The notes below the pieces were generated by a model. The model made no database searches, was not told the DNA's origin, and saw only the letters and a program-made list of their open reading frames with translations. A stretch of 64,000 nt of DNA. Origin: JBIIJL01 sp044233795. GTDB lineage: Bacteria; Pseudomonadota; Gammaproteobacteria; Legionellales; Legionellaceae. Shown in pieces: positions 50,639-57,922 of this stretch. The stretch is from contig JBIIJL010000002.1 in assembly GCA_044233795.1 (NCBI GenBank), forward strand, positions 1 to 64,000, read 5' to 3'. The position numbers and the translations under genes were made by a program. The first letter of the stretch is position 1, and the number at the start of each line of letters is the position of its first letter.

Positions 50639-51448
50639 TTAGAAATGAAAGTTTAATGCATTAAACGCAATTTCGATGGTAATTAACACGATGATAATAA
50701 TTTCAAGTCGGTGAGAGTGAGTATTTTCAAGGTAGCCGTTGAACATATCAAAAATCTCATTGAGTGTGTCTAAACGATGATTAATGGCATTTACGCGGCG
50801 TTGGATGTGTAAATATCTTTCGAGCATGATGTAGTGATCTTCAAGTGTTGGATGCTGCCAGAAATATTTTGGATGATAAAGAAAATTACTGATGAGGTTC
50901 ATTTCGCTTTTAGCACCCAAGATCTCGCCTATGACATGACGGATCTGCTGACGTGTCACAGTCGTGCCACCCCGATTTGAAAGGCTTTGGATTAAGGGGG
51001 TATATTTTTCAATCAATGACTCAAGAACGGTTTCGAAATACTGCAATTTCACCGATTGAGAAAAACCATATGAAAGACTCAGTTTGAGTTCATCACTATC
51101 GTTGTCTATGGTAAGACAGTCAACATCAAAGAAATCATGCGGCTCAATGGCAGTTTTATCACCAAATTGATAGTTAAACTCATCATGAACGCGAAATGAA
51201 GAAATGGGTTTATCAGCAAAAAGGCGGATGGTATCGAGATATGCATCAATTTGATGGCGTTTCACTCCCCACGATACAACGGTTCCATTTTTAAAAACAA
51301 AGACCAACAAGTCTTTGGTATCAGTGCGGCAAAGTTTGAGAAGGTCTCGAGCTTTGACAGATACATAACCCTCAAGAGCTGATTTGCAGTAATTATCTAA
51401 TCGGGTTAAATCGATACTATTTGCAATACAAAAACTTAAGCACTCCAT
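50639..51448 (-). CDS. DUF155/RMD1-family membrane protein
   Basis: 269 residues. The family core is visible: LVFVFKNGTVVSWGV near residue 55, LKLSLSYGFSQSVKLQYFE, IGEILGAKSEMNLISNFLYHPKYFWQHPTLEDHYIMLERYLHIQRRVNAINHRLDTLNEIF with its conserved F.W....LE.LY pattern, and one C-terminal membrane helix (IIIIVLITIEIAFNAL). Yeast members (Rmd1, Rmd8) and mitochondrial RMND1 belong here; the bacterial role is unknown. Confidence 0.88.
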   Translation of the reverse strand: MECLSFCIANSIDLTRLDNYCKSALEGYVSVKARDLLKLCRTDTKDLLVFVFKNGTVVSWGVKRHQIDAYLDTIRLFADKPISSFRVHDEFNYQFGDKTAIEPHDFFDVDCLTIDNDSDELKLSLSYGFSQSVKLQYFETVLESLIEKYTPLIQSLSNRGGTTVTRQQIRHVIGEILGAKSEMNLISNFLYHPKYFWQHPTLEDHYIMLERYLHIQRRVNAINHRLDTLNEIFDMFNGYLENTHSHRLEIIIIVLITIEIAFNALNFHF

Positions 51449-51540
51449 GATGTATGTTCTACCTTTGAGAGATGCTCCCCCAATACAAGATCTTTACTTT
51501 GGGAGATTAAATTGTTGATTATAGCAAAAAAAAAATCAAC

Positions 51541-51810
51541 CTACACGTTTTCGGTTTCTTCTTTCTCGGCATAAGCTTTTTTCCTGTCTGTTTTACCACT
51601 TAACCATTGTGGACAAACTTCAAGAATTTCAGCAATTTTCTTAAGATCATCATCAGGAGGTAGCATGTGGCCAAAAATCATTGCGTTTGCTAAATGGCGA
51701 GTTACGCCGAACACTTTTGAAACGGCTTTGGTTTTTTCAGCCAAGTCTTCAGGAAAACTTAACAAAGATAACTCACGGTTAAATCGTTGAGAAAAAACTT
51801 TGCTGTTCAT
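51541..51810 (-). CDS. Small HTH (Cro/C1-like) DNA-binding protein
   Basis: 89 residues. Residues ~25-72 read as an XRE/Cro-type helix-turn-helix: LAEKTKAVSKVFGVTRHLANAMIFG.MLPPDDDLKKIAEILEVCPQWLSG; the final DLKKIAEILEV.PQWLSG is typical of helices 4-5. Strong ribosome site AAGGAGCG. An imperfect inverted repeat (51833-51862) overlaps its leader and could be an operator. It has no dimerisation or peptidase domain. Phage-type regulator or lineage-specific transcription factor. Confidence 0.75.
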   Translation of the reverse strand: MNSKVFSQRFNRELSLLSFPEDLAEKTKAVSKVFGVTRHLANAMIFGHMLPPDDDLKKIAEILEVCPQWLSGKTDRKKAYAEKEETENV

Positions 51811-51832
51811 TTTTTCGCTCCTTGAAAAAAAT

Positions 51833-51862
51833 AGTGTTCTAAATTGTGCTTAAAAAAACACT
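51833..51862. promoter_or_regulatory. Possible operator upstream of the HTH gene
   Basis: AGTGTT (51833-51838) and AACACT (51857-51862) are perfect inverted half-sites 18 bases apart, 23 bases before the HTH gene start. This spacing suits an autoregulated Cro-type protein. Inference only. Confidence 0.35.
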
Positions 51863-52080
51863 CCCTAGTTAACTTAGGGCTGAGTAGCAAATCAACCCAA
51901 TTCGAATAATAACAGCGATTTTGGGTGGGTAGAACGTAACACTAACCTTGAAAACAGGCATCTTGGCTGAAATGATAACACCAAGATATCATTTTGCCGT
52001 TCAATCCTTGATTACAGCAAGATCTTTATAACTTATTTTATTGTAATAGAAAAGTCTTTATTACAATTCATCTCTTCTTG

Positions 52081-52146
52081 GGTCTGTTGACAATTCGTTT
52101 TTGAAAACGTTTTAAAGTGTCCACCTCACGAAGGCGTTGTAGAGCA
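52081..52146 (+). repeat. Dispersed intergenic repeat, copy C
   Basis: TCTGTTGACAATTCGTTTTTG, GAAAACGTTTTAAAGTGTCC, then CTCACGAAGGCGTTGTAGAGC. Same block order as copy B but lacking the CTTGT-loop hairpin segment between the last two blocks. Lies about 50 bases downstream of the gcvPB stop. Confidence 0.6.
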
Positions 52147-52192
52147 ATAGAAATTAAGGTGACCGCATTTCTACGGTCTTGTCGCTTAGGTC

Positions 52193-53644
52193 TCATGATG
52201 CTTGGAAATAATTTAGATTGAGTTCGCGAGCCGCTTTTACATCATCAAGTCGTTTGATTGGTAAATGGAGGGGCGCTTCTTTTAACAGCTCGGGTGTGTT
52301 TTTGGCTTCTTGCAGTATCGTTTTCATGGCGGTAACAAAGGTGTCTAGCTCAGCTTTGCACTCAGTTTCGGTTGGTTCAATGAGTAAGCATTCTGGTACT
52401 AGCAGTGGAAAATAGGTCGTAGGGGCGTGAAATCCATAATCCAATAGGCGTTTAGCAAGATCCATGGCTGTGATGCCATAGTTTTTCTTTTCATTTTTTA
52501 ACGTGAGCAGGAACTCATGGCTTGCACGTCGTCCAGGATATGCTTCAGTAAAACCTGCCTTTTTTAATTCAGAAAGAAGGTAGTTGGCATTGAGGGTCGC
52601 ATATTCTGATACGCGTAAGAGACCTTCTTTGCCCAATACACGGATGTAAAAATAAGCCCGCATTAAAATACCCGCATTGCCCATGAAACACGATAATCGA
52701 CCAATGCTCTGGGGGTAATCGTTTTTATCGGCGAATCGGTATTGATGGTCATCTTGGATAACTAACGGTAAGGGTAAGAACTGCTGTAGTCTTTTTCCCA
52801 CGGCAACTGGTCCCGCCCCTGGTCCACCACCGCCATGAGGCGTAGCAAAAGTTTTATGCAAGTTAAGATGCATGACGTCAAACCCCATATCACCTGGTCT
52901 GACTTTTCCTAAAATAGCATTTAGATTCGCACCATCGTAGTACAATAAGCCCCCCGCTTGGTGAACTATTTCAGCAATTTCTTTGATGTCTCGCATAAAC
53001 AAACCCAAAGTAGATGGGTTGGTGAGCATAATACCAGCGGTTTTAGGGCCTACTTTTTGGCGTAATTCATCAAGATTAATATCACCGTCAGCGCCTGTTT
53101 GAATTTCTACAACTTTGTAGCCACACATTACAGCAGATGCTGGATTTGTACCGTGAGCAGCATCTGGAATTAGTATTTCATCGCGCAAGCTGTCACCACG
53201 AGACTGGTGGTAGGCTTTGATCATCGCAACGCCTGCAAACTCACCTTGGGAGCCTGCCATGGGGGTTAACGATACGCCAGACATCCCTGTGATTTCACAT
53301 AAGTACTGCTGAAGAGAATAAAGTGCAGATAGAAATCCTTGGCTTTTATCGTCCTGTTGTAGGGGGTGCCGGTTGAGAAACCCTGCAATAGATGCGGCTT
53401 TGTGGACTCCTCTGGGGTTATATTTCATGGTACACGAACCCAATGGGTAAAAATGGGTGTCAATTGAGAAATTCTTCTGTGAAAGACGAGTATAGTGTCT
53501 TACCACTTGTAATTCTGAACAGGCGGGCCAACGAGGAGGTGTTTTGCGTAATAGTTCGCTAGGGATCGGTGATGATGTATGTTCAAATTTTGGCGCTTGA
53601 GCGCTTGCTTGGCGGCTCTTTTGGGATTTTTCAAAGATCAACAT
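52193..53644 (-). CDS. gcvPB: Glycine dehydrogenase (decarboxylating) subunit 2
   Basis: 483 residues. The PLP-binding region HLNLHKTFATPHGGGGPGAGPV carries the Schiff-base Lys; FYPLGSCTMKYNPR and DAAHGTNPASAVM are family marks. With GcvPA it forms the split P-protein that decarboxylates glycine and loads aminomethyl on GcvH lipoate. Last gene of the operon; its start overlaps the YciI-like gene by 7 bases. Confidence 0.97.
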   Translation of the reverse strand: MLIFEKSQKSRQASAQAPKFEHTSSPIPSELLRKTPPRWPACSELQVVRHYTRLSQKNFSIDTHFYPLGSCTMKYNPRGVHKAASIAGFLNRHPLQQDDKSQGFLSALYSLQQYLCEITGMSGVSLTPMAGSQGEFAGVAMIKAYHQSRGDSLRDEILIPDAAHGTNPASAVMCGYKVVEIQTGADGDINLDELRQKVGPKTAGIMLTNPSTLGLFMRDIKEIAEIVHQAGGLLYYDGANLNAILGKVRPGDMGFDVMHLNLHKTFATPHGGGGPGAGPVAVGKRLQQFLPLPLVIQDDHQYRFADKNDYPQSIGRLSCFMGNAGILMRAYFYIRVLGKEGLLRVSEYATLNANYLLSELKKAGFTEAYPGRRASHEFLLTLKNEKKNYGITAMDLAKRLLDYGFHAPTTYFPLLVPECLLIEPTETECKAELDTFVTAMKTILQEAKNTPELLKEAPLHLPIKRLDDVKAARELNLNYFQAS

Positions 53645-53946
53645 AGTTTGCCTTCCGTTTTTTGGATGATGTCTTTAAGCTCGTCTCGATGCTTCACGGG
53701 GGTAAATTCGATGAGCTGATAATCTGCAATATCAGCAAGTTGGTAAGGGTCATTTTGAAGCACCGCTTCTAATTGCTCACGGTCTTTAGTTAAGGCGATG
53801 AGGATGCCGCCGACACGCGGCTTCATAGGTCCTGACAATAAAAACAAGCCTTGTTTGTAGTGGTCGTCAAGAAAGGCGCGGTGTGCTTGGAGGTATTTGT
53901 CGACTTCCGCGATAGGGGCTTTGTAAGTTAGTTGCACAATGAACAT
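53638..53946 (-). CDS. YciI-family protein
   Basis: 102 residues. Typical YciI features: FIVQLTYKAPIAEVDKYLQAHRAFLDDHYKQGLFLLSGPM, with the His/Asp pair of the putative active site (AHRAFLDDH), and DPYQLADIADYQLIEFTPV. It lies between gcvPA (1 base away) and gcvPB (7-base overlap), so it is co-expressed with the glycine cleavage system. The family has no firmly known reaction; detoxification or a small-molecule side reaction is possible. Confidence 0.9.
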   Translation of the reverse strand: MFIVQLTYKAPIAEVDKYLQAHRAFLDDHYKQGLFLLSGPMKPRVGGILIALTKDREQLEAVLQNDPYQLADIADYQLIEFTPVKHRDELKDIIQKTEGKLC

Positions 53947-53947
53947 A

Positions 53948-55315
53948 TTATGCCTCAGCTTTCATGATGAGGCTAAGTGCCTCAGCATAGGTTGTGATAT
54001 CTTTTTGCGTTCGCATTTCTGTAGCACAAACCAAGAGTGTATTCGGTAAGTTTGAATAATGCAGGTAAGCGTTATAGCCTCCGGCGATGCCATGAGAACC
54101 GAGAGCATGCAAAATTTCATCCACGGGTTTTTCAAACTTGAGCAACGCTTCGTGAAAGTATGGGCTGCTAAATTGTAGTGTGACGCCATTGATATTTGTT
54201 AGAGCTTTTACCAATGCTTGTGTGTTCTGATGACAAGTGTTTGCAACAGACGCCAATCCTTCTGGTCCAAGCATGCTCATGTGAATCGTTGCAGCAGTGA
54301 CCAATAAACCTTGGTTGGTACAGATGTTTGATTTAGCCTTTTCGCGACGAATATGTTGCTCTCGGGCTTGTAGGGTGAGAGAGAAGCCACAATTGCCGTC
54401 TTTATCTAGGGTGCGACCAATAAGGCGTCCCGGCATTTGGCGGACATGTGCTAATTTCGTGCTAAAAAATCCAAAGTAGGGGCCGCCGGATGCCATGGGT
54501 GCCCCTAGGGGTTGTCCTTCACCACAAACGATATCTACACCCTCTGTGCCATATTGACCAGGGGGTTTCAAAAGTCCAAGAGATATGGGGTTAACACAAG
54601 CGATGCTGATGGTATTGTTATTACGTGCCCAATCTGTCATTTCATCAACTGCTTCTAGACAACCAAAAAAATTAGGCTGAGCAATCACTAACGCAGTAAC
54701 GTCTTTTCCGCTGTAATTCTCTAAAGCAGCGATCGGGGTAGTGCCGAGCTCCTTGGCAAAGGGTAAGGTGATGATTTCAATGTGTTGATTGCGAACTATA
54801 GTTTCTAAGGTTTCTCGATAGAGTGGATGAACTGTACCCGCTATTAATATTCGGTTGGTTTTACTGAGACGATTAATCCTAATCGCCATCAGTACTGCCT
54901 CAGCAAGGGCTGTCGCTCCATCGTACATAGATGCATTGGCAACATCCATGCCAGTGAGCTCAGCTATCATCGTTTGGTATTCATAGAGAAGCTGTAACGT
55001 TCCTTGACTTGCCTCAGCTTGATAAGGTGTATAAGCGGTAAGAAACTCACCACGGGAGGCTATATCCCAAACCGCTGCGGGAATGTGATGCTCATAACTT
55101 CCTGCACCAATAAAGCAGGTGCCATTGAGATTTTGGCTGGCTAATTGATGGGCATGCGCAAGCATATCCATCTCATTTATTCCCATTGGTATGTTATTTA
55201 ACTCATCAAATTTAAGAGAGGAGGGAATTTCATCGAAGAGTGATTGAGTGCTTTGCGCCTGAATGCTTTGAAGCATAGCCTCTTTATCTTCAGGGGTGTG
55301 AGGAATGTAGGGCAT
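53948..55315 (-). CDS. gcvPA: Glycine dehydrogenase (decarboxylating) subunit 1
   Basis: 455 residues. Family marks: YIPHTPEDKEAML at the start, GAGSYEHHIPAAVWDIASRGEFLTAYTPYQAEASQGTLQ, and SMYDGATALAEAV. Together with GcvPB it makes up the P-protein, which is one chain in E. coli. One base separates it from gcvH. Confidence 0.97.
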   Translation of the reverse strand: MPYIPHTPEDKEAMLQSIQAQSTQSLFDEIPSSLKFDELNNIPMGINEMDMLAHAHQLASQNLNGTCFIGAGSYEHHIPAAVWDIASRGEFLTAYTPYQAEASQGTLQLLYEYQTMIAELTGMDVANASMYDGATALAEAVLMAIRINRLSKTNRILIAGTVHPLYRETLETIVRNQHIEIITLPFAKELGTTPIAALENYSGKDVTALVIAQPNFFGCLEAVDEMTDWARNNNTISIACVNPISLGLLKPPGQYGTEGVDIVCGEGQPLGAPMASGGPYFGFFSTKLAHVRQMPGRLIGRTLDKDGNCGFSLTLQAREQHIRREKAKSNICTNQGLLVTAATIHMSMLGPEGLASVANTCHQNTQALVKALTNINGVTLQFSSPYFHEALLKFEKPVDEILHALGSHGIAGGYNAYLHYSNLPNTLLVCATEMRTQKDITTYAEALSLIMKAEA

Positions 55316-55316
55316 A

Positions 55317-55706
55317 TTAGTGATCCTCTGCTATCTCTTTTTCGTAATCAGATGCACTTAATAAATTGTTAAAGTCATTATCGTGCGTTGCTTTCAATTT
55401 TAGGAGCCATCCCGATCCATAGGGATCGCGATTGACAATCGCAGGATCTTCATTGATTTCTTGATTGACTGCGAGAACTTCCCCACTGATTGGCGCATAA
55501 ACATCAGATGCTGCTTTGACGGATTCAACTACTGCTATCTCATCACCTGCTTCGAACCTGTCACCAACCTGTGGCAACTCTACAAAAACCATGTCTCCTA
55601 GGAGTTGTTGTGCATGTGCGGTGATGCCAACAATAATTTCGTCTTGGGTTAGGCTAACCCATTCATGGGTTTTGGTATACTTTAAACGCTCTGGTATTTC
55701 GTTCAT
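55317..55706 (-). CDS. gcvH: Glycine cleavage system H protein
   Basis: 129 residues from MNEIPERLKYTKTHEWV; twelve codons upstream are not conserved and overlap gcvT. The lipoylated Lys is in AVVESVKAASDVYAP. Carries the aminomethyl group between the P and T proteins. Between gcvT and gcvPA. Confidence 0.97.
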   Translation of the reverse strand: MNEIPERLKYTKTHEWVSLTQDEIIVGITAHAQQLLGDMVFVELPQVGDRFEAGDEIAVVESVKAASDVYAPISGEVLAVNQEINEDPAIVNRDPYGSGWLLKLKATHDNDFNNLLSASDYEKEIAEDH

Positions 55707-55741
55707 GATCAAATCCTTAATAATGAAGTTTGGGCAAACCA

Positions 55742-56824
55742 TTAGATGCCTTTGCCGTGCTTTACAAAACGAGCTTTACCAACGTGTGCTTTGGCATGTT
55801 TGCCACGAATATCAACCAGTACTTCATCTCCAGTATCGATGGGTACCCGCGCGAAGGCAATGGACTGGTTCAGTGTTGGTGAATAGCTACCACTGGTGAT
55901 TATTCCATCCTGATGACCTTCAATAATTACTTTTTGCCCAGCACGCATGATGCCTTTGCCTTCGAGTTTGAGGCCTACAAACTTTCGCTTCAAGCCCTGC
56001 TGTTTTTGAGAGAGTAATGCGCCCATGCCAATAAAATCTCGGTCTTGAGGTTGCCACTTTATAGTCCACTCAAGACCTGATTCAAGAGGCGTTGTTGTTT
56101 CATCCATATCTTGCCCATAAAGGAGCATTCCTGCTTCTAGACGTAAGGTATCGCGTGCGGCAAGACCACAAGGTTTAACGCCGGCATCCAATAGCTGATT
56201 CCAAAGGATGGCAATGTCTTCATTGGGTAGAATAATTTCAAGGCCATCTTCACCTGTGTAGCCTGTCCTGGCAAAAAAACGATGCCCCACATCAACACTC
56301 TCAAAATAAGTCAGTGTCGAAATAGCATCGATTTCAGCAGGACTTAACACACTAAGGGTTTTTTGAATTGCTTCTGGCCCTTGAATTGCAAGCATGGCGA
56401 GCTCAGTACGTTCTTGCAACCCCGCAGAAAATCCACTGATTTTAGATCTTATCCAGGCGAGATCCTCGTTTCTTGTTGCGGAATTTAATACCATTCGGTA
56501 ATTATCAGGGGCACGCTGATACACAATTAAATCGTCAATAATGCCACCATGCTCATTGCACATACAGGTATAGAGCGCACGCCCTGTATGCTCTAGGAGG
56601 TCGACATCGTTGGTTAACAGTTTACGCAAAAATTGTCGGCCACCGGCGCCTAATACATCCACAACAGTCATGTGAGAAACATCGAACATGCCGGCATGTT
56701 GCCTGATGATATGGTGCTCTTCAAGTTGCGAGCCATAGTGCAGAGGCATTTCCCAACCATGGAAGTCAACCATTCTTGCGCCGAGTGCTTGGTGATTGGC
56801 GTAAAGAGGTGTTTTGGCAATCAT
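55742..56824 (-). CDS. gcvT: Glycine cleavage system aminomethyltransferase (T protein)
   Basis: 360 residues. GcvT folate-binding fold: ARMVDFHGWEMPLHY, HAGMFDVSHM, TGYTGEDGLEI and GLAARDTLRLEAGM. Transfers the methylene group to tetrahydrofolate and releases ammonia; the product also feeds thyA. First gene of gcvT-gcvH-gcvPA-yciI-gcvPB, with a promoter upstream and the ribosome site AAGGAT. No glycine riboswitch is recognisable in the 100-base leader region. Confidence 0.97.
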   Translation of the reverse strand: MIAKTPLYANHQALGARMVDFHGWEMPLHYGSQLEEHHIIRQHAGMFDVSHMTVVDVLGAGGRQFLRKLLTNDVDLLEHTGRALYTCMCNEHGGIIDDLIVYQRAPDNYRMVLNSATRNEDLAWIRSKISGFSAGLQERTELAMLAIQGPEAIQKTLSVLSPAEIDAISTLTYFESVDVGHRFFARTGYTGEDGLEIILPNEDIAILWNQLLDAGVKPCGLAARDTLRLEAGMLLYGQDMDETTTPLESGLEWTIKWQPQDRDFIGMGALLSQKQQGLKRKFVGLKLEGKGIMRAGQKVIIEGHQDGIITSGSYSPTLNQSIAFARVPIDTGDEVLVDIRGKHAKAHVGKARFVKHGKGI

Positions 56825-56858
56825 TGCATATCCTTCAGTTCACCCTCGAGTAGGAGAG

Positions 56859-56886
56859 ATTATACCCGGATGATGGAACTCGGCAA
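56859..56886 (-). promoter_or_regulatory. gcvT: Putative sigma-70 promoter of the gcv operon
   Basis: On the minus strand TTGCCG (56886-56881), 16 bases, then TATAAT (56864-56859), an exact -10 consensus, 35 bases before the gcvT ATG. Confidence 0.5.
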
Positions 56887-56924
56887 GAGGATGAATGGCG
56901 TTCGATATTGTATTTTGTTTAACT

Positions 56925-57521
56925 TTAATTGTGAGGTTTTGGAGTAGGGTTTGTCTTTGGCAAAGCCTTTGAATTTGATGCAGAAGTTGGTTTGCTTGCA
57001 GCACTGCTTATCGCATCATCAGTTGGATGCGCATCAGCTGTGCACTGGCAGGGTGGCGTTGCAATAGTTGATGTCATGCTTGTGATAGCATATCCCCGAA
57101 TTCCCTGACCAGAAGCTACTGTTGTAAAATTTATTGTGATATTAAGGGTTTGTTTTTGTAGGTACTGTGGGTTTTTGTAGACGACAAGTAACGGCATCTT
57201 AGCTTGCCATGCGTTGTTGCCTACGGATTTAATCATAGGTGGTAATGTTGCTACCGCACTGACATCATAAGCATTTTTCTTTACGGTATCGGGTAATTTG
57301 GAAGCATTTAGTGCATTGCTATACGCAATCCATCCCTCAGCGGTAAAATAAAAAGCAATCTGTTTTTGTCTTTCTAAAAAGTTTTGATAATTATAGGTAT
57401 AAGTTGCAACAATCGCCTCATTTGCCCAGACCACAAGTGCTGTATTATTGTCATCAGCGTGGGTGTTCCATGGTAAAATGATGAGCATCAAGGAGAGGAT
57501 CAATGCCTTAAGATGGTTCAT
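56925..57521 (-). CDS. IcmL/DotI-family protein with signal peptide
   Basis: 198 residues. Signal peptide (LILSLMLIILPWNTHA, ~6-22). The body matches the periplasmic domain of IcmL/DotI from Dot/Icm type IVB secretion systems: VVWANEAIVATYTYNYQNFLERQKQIAFYFTAEGWIAYSNAL, SAVATLPPMI, WQAKMPLLVVYKN and GIRGYAITSM. True DotI is anchored in the inner membrane by an N-terminal helix; this one appears to be exported instead, with a low-complexity Ser/Pro/Lys tail. No other dot/icm gene is in the window, so it is an orphan paralogue. It supports a Legionellales origin. Confidence 0.85.
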   Translation of the reverse strand: MNHLKALILSLMLIILPWNTHADDNNTALVVWANEAIVATYTYNYQNFLERQKQIAFYFTAEGWIAYSNALNASKLPDTVKKNAYDVSAVATLPPMIKSVGNNAWQAKMPLLVVYKNPQYLQKQTLNITINFTTVASGQGIRGYAITSMTSTIATPPCQCTADAHPTDDAISSAASKPTSASNSKALPKTNPTPKPHN

Positions 57522-57922
57522 TTCAGTTCCTGTCTGAGTTTGTTCTCATAATATATAATGACTAAGGCGTGTTGACAATTGCTCCCACCGATCTACAGTA
57601 GTTTTTACAATATGAAGAGCAATGGTGAAGCGCTGTTTCTAACGATTGTCGGTTGAGGATATTCGTTGCCAGAGGATGAGAGTTTTTTTTATACCAATTG
57701 ATCGCAACGCTTGGCCAAGCGCGCCAAATAGTAGATCAAAAAATGACCAAATTAATTAGAGCATGGAAATGACCAGCGATTTATATCGTAACTACGATGA
57801 ATTTCTGTCACAGCAAGACCTTTTATGATAATTTACGCGCTTTTCTGAATGGTTTCATTTATCCTTTAAAGGACGGGGGGGTAAACGCTTAACTTGTAGG
57901 GATAAACACCAGGAGAGGCGTT
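57522..57922. other. Intergenic gap between IcmL-like gene and ABC permease gene
   Basis: 401 bases between divergent genes. It contains a repeat end GCGTGTTGACAATTGCTCCC (57569-57588) followed by CCGATCTACAG, similar to copy B's GTTGATCTACAA block. A short open stretch (57680-57769) is too small to call. The permease ribosome site AGGAGAGGCG closes the gap. Confidence 0.5.

Larger units (their letters stand above)
51811..52192. other. Intergenic gap between gcvPB and the HTH gene
   Basis: 382 bases, AT-rich. It contains the possible operator (51833-51862), an 8-bp inverted repeat AAATGATA/TATCATTT with a 9-base loop (51970-51994), and dispersed-repeat copy C (52081-52146). No gene seen. Confidence 0.6.

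Noticed and set aside
56825..56924. Glycine riboswitch upstream of gcvT
   Set aside because: The 100-base leader lacks the conserved aptamer core and is too short for the tandem form. A plain promoter explains it.
57680..57769. Short open stretch in the gap before the ABC permease as a gene remnant
   Set aside because: About 29 codons, no start, and no recognisable similarity.
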